The position numbers and the translations under genes are program-made. A model generated the notes under the pieces. The model had not been told where the DNA came from. It did not search any database and worked only from the letters and a program-made list of their open reading frames with translations. DNA of 64,000 bases from Kitasatospora kifunensis (lineage in GTDB: Bacteria > Actinomycetota > Actinomycetes > Streptomycetales > Streptomycetaceae), in assembly GCF_014203855.1 (NCBI RefSeq), contig NZ_JACHJV010000003.1, positions 558,001-622,000 on the forward strand, in the 5' to 3' direction. Shown here piece by piece: positions 8,303 through 15,508 of this stretch. Position 1 is the stretch's first letter; every line of letters starts with the position of its first letter.

Positions 8303-9901
8303 ATGTCCGACGCCCCGGGAAGAACGCCCCACCCCGAGCGTCTCCTGCCACCACCAAGGAGGCGCTTGATCCGCGCGCTGACGGCAGTGGTCCTGCTGAT
8401 GTCGGCGACCCTCGGGACCGAGGCCGTCGCGGCATCGACAGCGGCGGCCGACTCGCCACCGCCCACCGCCGCCCAGGAAGAAGGGATGACGGCTGGAGCG
8501 CCCTTCCGCGACCCCGCCGACGCCGAAATCCACCAGGATCTGACCATCACCCTGGACGCGGCCTCGACGCGGTTCGACCTGTCCGGACGCAAGGTATGGG
8601 GACAGTCGTACAACGGTGTGTTCGTCGCTCCCACCATCCGCGTGAGACCCGGTTCGACCGTCGCCGTCCATCTGGTCAACCACCTGCCGGTCGCCACCAA
8701 CCTGCACTTCCACGGCCTGCACGTCTCACCGTCGGACCACTCGGACAACCCCTTCCTGTGCGTATCCCCGGGCAGCTCCATCACCTACTCGCTGGCCATC
8801 CCGGCCGAGCATCCGCTCGGCACGTACTGGTACCACAGCCACGCCATGGGCACCGCCTGTCCACCGTCCGGCTCACCGACCGCGCAGGAGCTGTCCGCCT
8901 CCGACTTCGTCCCGGGCGACGTGGAGAACCAGATCTTCGCCGGCCTGTCCGGTGCACTGCTCGTCGGCGACGACCGCACGCTGCTCCCCCGGCCGCTGCG
9001 TCACATCCCCGCACACACCTTCGTGCTGAAAGACGCGCAGATCGACGCCACCGGTCACATCGTCCAGAACACCGCCACCACGTCGATCAACTCGAACGAC
9101 CCGACGGTACGGCTGGTCAACGGACAGCTGCGGCCGGTCCTGTCCATGAAGCCAAGACAGACACAGCTGTGGCGCCTCGTCAACGCGGGAGCCGACATCA
9201 TCTACCAGCTGCAGCTGGACGGCCATCACTTCACCGTCATCGGAGAGGACGGCACTCCCGTCGCACGAACGACCACCGCTGACACACTCCTGCTGCCCCC
9301 GGGCAAGCGCTACGACGTGCTCGTCACCGCGGACGGCGGTCCGCGCAAAGCGATCCTGCGCACCACCGCGTACAGCAACGGCCCACAGGGGGACTCCTAC
9401 CCCGATGTGGCCCTAGCCGACATCGTGGTGCCCGGCCACCCCGTGCACCGGCTGCCCACCGTCTCCGGCGCCATGCCCACCGCGCCGAGGGACCTCTCCC
9501 CCGCGCCGATCGCCCGGCACCGCGCCCTGGACCTGTCCGAGAACGACGCGGGGACCGCCTTCTACATCAACAGCCAACAGTTCTCGACGGACACCTCCAT
9601 CTTCGACGCACCCGCCCGCCTCGGCACCGTCGAGGAGTGGACCATCCGCAACCTCAGCGGCGAGGACCACCCCTTCCACCTACACACCAACCACTTCCAG
9701 GTGATGTCGGTAAACAACGTGACCCAGCCCTACACCCACCAGCAGGACATCGTCTTGGTGCCGCACGCCGTTAACGGCGTGCCCGGACAGGTGGTGCTGC
9801 GAGTGTCCCTTGCCGACTACACCGGCAGATGGCTGTTCCACTGCCACATCGCGGCCCATGAGGACAACGGCATGATGAACTTCATCAACGTCGCCTCCTG
9901 A
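8303..9901 (+). CDS. Secreted multicopper oxidase
   Basis: A 532-aa multicopper oxidase with three cupredoxin domains. All four copper-binding signatures are present: HFHGLH (135-140), WYHSHAMGT (176 on), HPFHLH (456-461) and HCHIAAHEDNGM (513 on), the last giving the type 1 Cys, His and Met. The N terminus holds PPRRRLIRALTAVVLLMSATL, a twin-arginine-like or Sec signal, fitting export of a copper enzyme. The ATG at 8303 is chosen because GGAG lies 6-9 nt upstream; the frame is open from 8189 but that stretch is not signal-like. Likely activities are laccase-type phenol oxidation, metal oxidation or copper resistance. It lies between two direct copies of an IS remnant. Confidence 0.92.
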   Translation: MSDAPGRTPHPERLLPPPRRRLIRALTAVVLLMSATLGTEAVAASTAAADSPPPTAAQEEGMTAGAPFRDPADAEIHQDLTITLDAASTRFDLSGRKVWGQSYNGVFVAPTIRVRPGSTVAVHLVNHLPVATNLHFHGLHVSPSDHSDNPFLCVSPGSSITYSLAIPAEHPLGTYWYHSHAMGTACPPSGSPTAQELSASDFVPGDVENQIFAGLSGALLVGDDRTLLPRPLRHIPAHTFVLKDAQIDATGHIVQNTATTSINSNDPTVRLVNGQLRPVLSMKPRQTQLWRLVNAGADIIYQLQLDGHHFTVIGEDGTPVARTTTADTLLLPPGKRYDVLVTADGGPRKAILRTTAYSNGPQGDSYPDVALADIVVPGHPVHRLPTVSGAMPTAPRDLSPAPIARHRALDLSENDAGTAFYINSQQFSTDTSIFDAPARLGTVEEWTIRNLSGEDHPFHLHTNHFQVMSVNNVTQPYTHQQDIVLVPHAVNGVPGQVVLRVSLADYTGRWLFHCHIAAHEDNGMMNFINVAS

Positions 9902-10046
9902 GCGCGGTAGGTGGCCGGTGGCGCGCAGGTGTGGTCATACAGTGCCGGGGAGCTCAGCAACTGAGTCCGGCCAGCCTGAGCGGTTGCTGCCGGATACCGT
10001 GAGTGCCGAGCATTCGGACACGTCTGTGACCAGCTCGTAAGCTGTC

Positions 10047-10562
10047 GGGCTCGGAAAGTCATCGCCGCAGGTGGCAGGGGTAGAGGGGTGGGGCCACAGG
10101 CGGATCCAGGGCGAACTCGCCCGCAGGCCCGGAACGTGACAGCCGACCTCGGCCAGCGCGTGGAGTCCCTGCGGTTCCTGCTGCGCGACCGCGACGGCAA
10201 GTACGGGCAGCCGTTCGACGCCGTCTTCGAGGCCGAGGAGATGGAGATCCTGAAGAGCGCGCCGCGAGCTCCCCGAATGAACGCCCGCTGCGAGCGCGCG
10301 ATCGGGAGCATCCGGCGCGAGGCCCTGGACCATGTCCTCATCATGAACGAGGCCCACGCCCGGCAGGTCCTGGCCGCCTACCAGCGGCACTACAACGAGC
10401 ACCGGCCACATCGAGCCCGCAACCAACTACCGCCCGGCGCCCGCGAGCAGCCCGCCACAGGCGATCTCGAACGCCGCAGACTCCTGCGCACCCGCGTCCT
10501 CGGCGGCGTCATCAACGAGTACCGATAAGCGGCTTGACCAGCAGCGATGACTTTCCGAGCCC
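10047..10562 (+). mobile_element. IS remnant, copy 2 (516 bp)
   Basis: The ends match those of the element at 7189-8109: GGGCTCGGAAAGTCATCGC at 10047 and the complementary GCAGCGATGACTTTCCGAGC ending at 10562. CTGTC/GACAG outside the ends extends the inverted repeat by 5 bp. Same orientation as copy 1. Most of the 5' half is deleted, so only a short left end is joined to internal transposase sequence. Confidence 0.75.
10086..10528 (+). pseudogene. Integrase-core transposase, 5' and internal deletion
   Basis: A few codons of the HTH region (GWGHRRIQGELAR, one frame) are fused out of frame to ARNVTADLGQRVESLRFLLRD, RDGKYGQPFDAVFEAEEMEI, PRMNARCERAIGSIRREALD and the C-terminal VLGGVINEYR. It keeps the second Asp (LLRDRDGKY) and the Glu (NARCERAIGS) that copy 1 partly lacks, but loses the first Asp and the whole N-terminal domain. 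It ends at TAA 10526-10528. Non-functional. Confidence 0.78.
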
Positions 10563-10804
10563 GACAGTGTTCCGAGTGCAGATCCGTGGCGTCGCGATCG
10601 CCCGGTCAATGGATCGACGGGACCAGGTGGCGCCCACTACGTGGGACCTTTGGCCAGAGCCGGCGCCGCCCACGCATACGCCCTTCAGGTCACCGACCTG
10701 CTCGCCCGGAAGGGGCCCGGTCTGACCCGGGTCCTGTGTGAGGCCGCTCCGGAGCACACGTCGACGGCACCCTCGCCGGTGCGACCGGATCAGCGCCGGC
10801 CGCG

Positions 10805-11032
10805 CCGACCATTTTGGGATGGGCGGCGTACTTCCGCAACGGAAACTCCGGGCGGAAGTTCAACGCGGTCGACGGCTACGTCCACGAGCGGCTGGCGATC
10901 TTCGCCAGCCGGAAACACGTCCTGCGGGGCCGGAACTGGACTACCCGCTACACCTACGCGTGGATCAGCCGGCTCGGGGTCTACCGCCTGACCGGGGACG
11001 TGCACTGGGCGACAGCGCGTGCCGGCCGGTGA
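10805..11032 (+). pseudogene. Group II intron reverse transcriptase/maturase, C-terminal fragment
   Basis: The frame reads GWAAYFRNGNSGRKFNAVD, YVHERLAIFASRKHVLRGRN and WTTRYTYAWISRLGVYRLTG to TGA at 11030-11032. This is the conserved end of bacterial group II intron-encoded proteins (the maturase X domain, GWxxYFRxGNS). The reverse transcriptase domain that should precede it is absent; upstream of about 10805 the sequence is unrelated. It is therefore only the 3' end of an intron. Confidence 0.75.
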
Positions 11033-11036
11033 ACGA

Positions 11037-11075
11037 TGTCGGAAAGCCGTGTGCGGGAGAACTGCATGGCCCGTG
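11037..11075 (+). ncRNA. Possible group II intron domain V remnant
   Basis: Directly after the maturase tail the sequence GGAAAGCCGTGTGCGGGAG can fold as a bulged hairpin (GCCGTG pairing with CATGGC around an inner CGG/CTG stem and a GAGAA loop). This is the place and general form of intron domain V. Pairing includes wobble and is not perfect, so the element is probably decayed. Confidence 0.4.
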
Positions 11076-11289
11076 GCTGGGCGGAGATGGACGTTGATGG
11101 CCTGGACGGCTGGTGGCCCCGGTCGATGGGCCGGTGATGACCGGGTCGAGCTGTCGGACGGCGCCTGCCGGACCGTGGGCCTCGGCCTCGCGCACCCGTG
11201 GGTTGCGAGCCGTGTCGGCAGACGTCACAAAAGCCGACAAATAGCCAGGGAGAAAGCCAATAATCCCGCAGAAACGAACAGTTGATCTT

Positions 11290-11319
11290 CGGGGCGGGTG
11301 ACGGTGCTCACCCGCCCCG
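11290..11319. terminator. Hairpin terminator
   Basis: A perfect 12-bp stem, CGGGGCGGGTGA (11290-11301) with TCACCCGCCCCG (11308-11319), around a 6-nt loop. No intact gene ends just before it, so it may have served a gene lost when the intron region decayed. Confidence 0.6.
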
Positions 11320-11754
11320 AGGGCCCACTATGCGCCATAGTTGATCGTTCCGGCCGTCGTTCCGGCGTCGGCGGAGCTGATGCGGGGTCGGAGTCCGGCC
11401 GGACCCGGCGCGGCGGCGTCTGCGCAGGTCAGCGGCACAGCGAGAGTGGCAAGAAAGTCCGAATTGTCCATGTTTGAGTCATTTGGCGGCGGGTAGAGCC
11501 CACGCTCCGGCGCCCGCGAGCCAGAGCCGCTCAGTACGACGCGGCGTCGTATCAGCGCCTCTTGGAGCCCGCCCGACGGCCTGGCAACGTTGGTCGTGTC
11601 GCCAGATGCGGCAGGGCTTCAGCCCCGTCGCAGACCATCCGGCAGCCGCTTTCGAAGCGAGGCTGTCACCCCGTGTCAGACCCCGGCCGCCAGGTACTCC
11701 TGTGCCTGCGACCTCCGGGGCGAGGCGCCCACACGATTGAGGTCGAACTCCCAC
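11320..11754. other. Intergenic stretch ahead of the lytic transglycosylase
   Basis: No credible coding sequence was seen. It should contain the promoter and 5' leader of the gene at 11755. I looked for the conserved blocks of a cyclic-di-AMP (ydaO) riboswitch, common ahead of streptomycete wall hydrolases, and did not find them. Confidence 0.4.
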
Positions 11755-12144
11755 ATGCCCGTGATTGCCGCCCGCATGCGCAAGTCCGCCGCCCTGCTCG
11801 CCTCCGCCGCCGGTATCGGTGCCCTGGCCATGACCATCGCCCCGACCGCCGCCTCGGCCGCCACCCCGCAGGAGATCGCCGCCTCGATCGTCCCGGCGAA
11901 CCAGCTGGCCTCCTTCTCCCAGATCGTCTCCCACGAGAGTGGCTGGAACGTCACCGCGACCAACCCGTCCTCGGGCTCCTACGGTCTGGGCCAGGCACTG
12001 CCGGCCGAGAAGATGGCCTCCGCCGGTGCCGACTGGCGGACCAACCCCACCACCCAGATCAAGTGGGCCTACGACTACATGAACTCCCGCTACGGCAGCC
12101 CGAACCAGGCGTGGGACTGGTGGCAGGCCCACCACTGGTACTGA
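11755..12144 (+). CDS. Secreted SLT-type lytic transglycosylase
   Basis: A compact 129-aa exported enzyme. The signal peptide is about residues 8-36 (MRKSAALLASAAGIGALAM to ASAA). It is followed by a single SLT/lysozyme-like domain with the catalytic Glu in SHESGWNV (E61) and the GSYGLGQALP motif, ending QAWDWWQAHHWY. It would cleave the glycan strands of peptidoglycan outside the membrane. I chose the ATG at 11755, with GAGG about 12 nt upstream; the ATG at 11776 (MRKSAALL) is an equally plausible start. A strong terminator follows 34 nt after the stop, so it is monocistronic. Confidence 0.88.
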   Translation: MPVIAARMRKSAALLASAAGIGALAMTIAPTAASAATPQEIAASIVPANQLASFSQIVSHESGWNVTATNPSSGSYGLGQALPAEKMASAGADWRTNPTTQIKWAYDYMNSRYGSPNQAWDWWQAHHWY

Positions 12145-12178
12145 TCCGCACCCATCAGCGGACACCCGCACCCTTCCA

Positions 12179-12211
12179 GGGGCCCGGCGCGCACCCCGCG
12201 CGCCGGGCCCC
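12179..12211 (+). terminator. Hairpin terminator of the transglycosylase gene
   Basis: A perfect 14-bp GC-only stem, GGGGCCCGGCGCGC (12179-12192) with GCGCGCCGGGCCCC (12198-12211), and a 5-nt loop, beginning 34 nt after the transglycosylase stop codon. Confidence 0.85.
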
Positions 12212-12361
12212 TCGGCGTCCGCCGGCCGAGCCACCGGCCTGGTACGGGACCCGCCTGGTGCTGCCGGGGGCAGGGGCGGCAGCCGACACCTGCTGCCCGG
12301 TGAGACGGGCCGCCGGAGGTGACAGTGCGCGGCGGCCGGCCAAGGAGTGCCCGGACGCTTC

Positions 12362-12517
12362 GCGATCGGACGGGGCTGGAGCCATGGCGAGATCGCCGAG
12401 CTCCTGGTGCTCTCGGAGAGCACGGTCAGGACCCACATCGACCGGGCGCCTGCGAAGATCGGTGCGCGCGACCGGATCCGGACCGCGATCCTCGCCTACG
12501 ACCTCGGCCTGGCCTGA
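12362..12517 (+). pseudogene. LuxR-type HTH C-terminal fragment
   Basis: One frame reads GRGWSHGEIAELLVLSESTV, then RTHIDRAPAKIGARDRIRTA and ILAYDLGLA to TGA at 12515-12517. This is the final helix-turn-helix of NarL/LuxR response regulators. Family resemblance stops just upstream of RGWS: there is no LTPRE segment and no receiver domain. The pentanucleotide repeat tract begins 28 nt after the stop. Confidence 0.7.
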
Positions 12518-12545
12518 CCTGGCCTGACCTGGCCTGACCGCAGCC

Positions 12546-12580
12546 GGGCCGGGCCGGGCCGGGCCGGGCCGGGCCGGGCC
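12546..12580. repeat. Seven tandem GGGCC units
   Basis: GGGCC is repeated seven times without interruption. Just before it, CCTGGCCTGA-type decamers are repeated across about 12506-12539, overlapping the stop codon of the LuxR fragment. This is a slippage-prone tract. Confidence 0.9.
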
Positions 12581-12589
12581 GGTCGGTGC

Positions 12590-12904
12590 CCCGACGGGCC
12601 ACCCACCGGAGTTCCTCGATCGCGCGGCGCCGTCCGGGAAGTGGTTCGGACCGGCCGTAGGGACGGCGAACAGGTCGCCCGGACTCCGGTCGAAAATGAT
12701 CTCGGCGGCCCACCGGGAGCCGGAGCAGCCGAAGCGAACCGCGAACGGCTGCTGTTCCGGAGCCAGAGCGGCGCGGCGGGCCGCGTCCTGGTGAGGGTGC
12801 TCCGGTGCTCCGCAGACGGGGCACCGGTCGCTGCCGTCCACCAGCTGCGCGGAACTCGCCGGCGCCCGGCACCGCGGCTGCACAAGCCGCCACGCAACTC
12901 GCAC
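12590..12904 (-). other. Possible small Cys-containing protein, uncertain
   Basis: A frame opening with GTG at 12904 contains SDRCPVCGAPEHPHQDAARR, AVRFGCSGSRWAAEIIF and SPGDLFAVPTAGPNHFPDG. Its GC-rich third positions look like coding sequence, and CPVC could bind zinc. The frame does not stop until 12155, after running through the GGGCC repeats and antisense to the LuxR fragment, so a real gene would have lost its natural end. No ribosome binding site is obvious. I do not recognise the family. Confidence 0.25.
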
Positions 12905-13154
12905 CGGCGCAGTGAACAGACGCCCTGACGAACAGCGCTGTCCATCGGCAGCGGCCCGACCTTTCGCAGGCCGGACCGTGTGATGAGGTCGTGCGCGCCG
13001 GCGAGGTCAACGTCAGGTCGGTGCAATGTTACTGATTGGTCATCCAATGGTTCGTCCAGGTTGTTCCGCTCGCGACAGCGACCCGGCATCATGAGCCGAC
13101 GGCCGCGCCGTTCTCCGAGTACGTGGCCCCCACCCCGCCACTCCTGGATGGACG

Positions 13155-15086
13155 ATGAAGAGGTTCGCGACCCGCGCCCTATCCGCCGGTGCTGTACTGC
13201 TCTCCCTGCTCGTCTGGTCGACCGGCACCGGTGCGGCCACCGCACCAACGGCCACCGCCCGCCCGGCGGTGTTGACCGGCCGTCAGCTCGCCGACTCGTG
13301 GACCGGGCCGCTGAGCACCAAGGGCCGGTACATCGTGGACGCCAACGGGCGGCGGTTCAAGCTGATGTCCGGCAACTGGGAGGGCGCGCAGGGCACCTGG
13401 ACCGGCAGCGGGGACGCCGACGACCCGGCGAACAACGCGCACGGCGAGCCGTCGTACAACATGCCGCTGGGTCTGGACCGGGCGCCGATCGCCACCATCC
13501 TGGCGGGGTTCCACAGCCTGGGCATCAACAGCATCCGGCTGCCGTTCTCCAACGCGCTGATCCACAACACCACCCCGGTACCGGACGCGGCCGTCGCCGC
13601 CAACCCGCAGCTGCGCGGCGACACCCCGCTGCAGGTCTACGACGCGGTGGTGGCGGCGCTGACCGGTGACGGCTTCGCCGTGATTCTCAACAACCACACC
13701 ACCACCGCTCGTTGGTGCTGCGGACTGGACGGCAACGAGCGCTGGAACAGCGGCCAGACCACCCAGCAGTGGGAGGCCGACTGGCTCTTCATGGTGCGGC
13801 GCTACCAGTCCAACAAGCGGGTCGTCGGAGCCGACCTGCGCAACGAGGTGCGCCGCGACGTCACCGACGACCCCAACTGGGGCTGGGGCGACGCCCACGA
13901 CGAGAACGCGGCCTTCGAGGAGGCCGGCAACCAGATCCTGCGGGCCGATCCGGACATGCTGATCATCATGGAGGGCATCAACTGGACCGGCATCCCGCTG
14001 AACGGGCTGCCGCACGGACGGCCGATGCTGACCCCGGTCGCCACCCTCTCCAACACCCTGATCGAGTCCGACAAGCTCGTCTACTCGGCGCACTTCTACG
14101 CCTACACCGGTCCTGCCAACTCCGGTGCCAGCAGCGGGCTCGGCGTCACCAGTGACCCGCGCTACGAGGACTTCACACCCGCCCAGCTCGCCCAAGTGGT
14201 CAACCAGGAAGCACTGTTCGTCACCCAGTCGGGCCAGCACTTCACCGCACCGGTCTGGGTGAGCGAGTTCGGCGCGGCCGGACGCGGCGAGAGCGACCCC
14301 AAGGAAGTCAGCTGGTTCGACAACTTCGCCGACATCCTGGCCGCCAACGACACCGACTTCGCGATCTGGCCCCTGGTCGGCTGGACCGACAGTACCGGTG
14401 CGCCGATGGACAACTGGGCCATGCTCTCGTACGACGCCAAGGGCAAGCAGCTGAGCGTCAACGACCCCGGCGACTGGCGCGCTGCCGACTGGAACAAGCT
14501 GCTCACCGCGCCCAGCCTGGCCGGTCCGGTGCCCGACGTGAACCACTGGAACATGCTCGACCTCGACCACGCCGACTACGACGTCTCGGCGTCCATGCTC
14601 GCGCTGCCCGACTGGGACTCCGGCGCCCGCAAGGGCGCCTGCCCCGACACCGAGCGCCTGGTGGGCCTGGGCCGCAGCAGCAGCCGCGGCCTGTGCACGG
14701 ACGCCGGCGAGCCTGCGAAGAGCGGGGCGCCGAACGTGGTGGTCACCGACGAGCGGTACGTCACCGACGGCGACTGGGCGGCAGGGTACAACAAACTGCA
14801 GTGCCCCGATGGCGACTTCGCGGTGGGGTACAGCGTGCGCAGCGGCGCGATGTCCTCGCTGCTCTGCGCCCCCGCCGCGCGGGCACTGCCCGGCGGCGGG
14901 CGGGACGTCTGGTTCGACCACGGCGACAACCGGCCGGGCACCGGCGGGTCCAGCAGCAGTGACTGGGCCTCCGAGGACTACAAGGGGCAGTGCGGGGACG
15001 ACGAGTACGTGGCGGGCGTCGCGTACACCTGGCAGTGGGTGCAGGAGGGCGTCCCGGACGCCCTGCTCTGCCGACCGCTGAGCTGA
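13155..15086 (+). CDS. Secreted glycoside hydrolase family 5 cellulase-type enzyme
   Basis: The protein has 643 aa. A signal peptide (about 1-29) is followed by a GH5 (beta/alpha)8 barrel, about residues 45-480. The acid/base Glu is in GADLRNEV (N230-E231) and the nucleophile in PVWVSEFGAAG (E371); SAHFYAY supplies His/Tyr of the active site. After the barrel, about 150 residues contain paired-Cys segments with a repeated look (CPDGDFAVGYS then SSLLCAP, and QCGDDEYVAGVAYTW then ALLCRPL). This is probably an accessory or binding domain that I do not recognise. The ATG at 13155 gives a clean signal; its ribosome binding site is weak. Expected role: endoglucanase or related beta-glycanase outside the cell. 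Confidence 0.88.
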   Translation: MKRFATRALSAGAVLLSLLVWSTGTGAATAPTATARPAVLTGRQLADSWTGPLSTKGRYIVDANGRRFKLMSGNWEGAQGTWTGSGDADDPANNAHGEPSYNMPLGLDRAPIATILAGFHSLGINSIRLPFSNALIHNTTPVPDAAVAANPQLRGDTPLQVYDAVVAALTGDGFAVILNNHTTTARWCCGLDGNERWNSGQTTQQWEADWLFMVRRYQSNKRVVGADLRNEVRRDVTDDPNWGWGDAHDENAAFEEAGNQILRADPDMLIIMEGINWTGIPLNGLPHGRPMLTPVATLSNTLIESDKLVYSAHFYAYTGPANSGASSGLGVTSDPRYEDFTPAQLAQVVNQEALFVTQSGQHFTAPVWVSEFGAAGRGESDPKEVSWFDNFADILAANDTDFAIWPLVGWTDSTGAPMDNWAMLSYDAKGKQLSVNDPGDWRAADWNKLLTAPSLAGPVPDVNHWNMLDLDHADYDVSASMLALPDWDSGARKGACPDTERLVGLGRSSSRGLCTDAGEPAKSGAPNVVVTDERYVTDGDWAAGYNKLQCPDGDFAVGYSVRSGAMSSLLCAPAARALPGGGRDVWFDHGDNRPGTGGSSSSDWASEDYKGQCGDDEYVAGVAYTWQWVQEGVPDALLCRPLS

Positions 15087-15159
15087 GCGGACGTCAAGTC
15101 CCCTTTCCCTCGGTTCGGGACCGCTCGTCTGGTTGGCGCTGTCCCTGGCGGGCGTCGAC

Positions 15160-15250
15160 CGCCCAGATCAGGGTCCGGTCCAGGAGTTCCCGACGGAGGC
15201 TGAGTACCCAACGCTCCATGACCGCGTTCATGCGGGGCACCCGGACGCCG
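15160..15250 (-). pseudogene. Integrase/transposase fragment
   Basis: On the minus strand the sequence RGVRVPRMNAVMERWVLSLR followed by RELLDRTLIW matches the catalytic-Glu region of IS3/IS481-type integrases (PRMNAxxERW...RRELLDR). It differs from the two elements at 7.2 and 10 kb. Nothing on either side belongs to a transposase, so this is an isolated scrap of about 30 codons. Confidence 0.6.
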
Positions 15251-15426
15251 CGGTGGCACGATGGGTGGACGCGGCGATCCACCTGCTGGTCGCCCTCGAA
15301 CTGCATCAGGAGAGCGACGCCCCCTCCCTGTCAAAGTTGCCGGATCGGCGCCCTTGAATGGCCTTCACCTCCCCCGCGCCTGCGGGGTTGGTCCCGGCAG
15401 CCCTGAAGTACCGGCCAGCTGCTCCC

Positions 15427-15442
15427 CGCGCCTTCGGGCGCG
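15427..15442. terminator. TTCG-loop hairpin
   Basis: CGCGCC-TTCG-GGCGCG is a 6-bp stem with a stable UUCG-type tetraloop, lying between the cellulase (+) and the LuxR regulator (-). A second small hairpin, CCCCGCGCCTGCGGGG, lies at 15372-15387. Confidence 0.5.
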
Positions 15443-15508
15443 TCTTTCGGATCACGTCGGCTGTGACATGTGCGGTCGGCGCCGCGGGGCGTGCGTCTCG
15501 TCCCGCGG

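Noticed and set aside
11590-11754. Possible cyclic-di-AMP (ydaO) riboswitch ahead of the lytic transglycosylase
   Set aside because: The conserved sequence blocks were not found. A covariance-model search would settle it.
12155-12589. Continuation of the minus-strand Cys-containing frame through the GGGCC repeats
   Set aside because: The residues there are repeat-encoded (ARPGP units) or antisense to the LuxR fragment, so this part is not credible coding sequence.
15370-15442. Two hairpins resembling type I-E CRISPR repeats (CCCCGCGCCTGCGGGG and CCCCGCGCCTTCGGG)
   Set aside because: Only two units, spaced 52 bp rather than 61, with the second differing through much of its length, and no cas genes in the window. 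Treated as ordinary hairpins.
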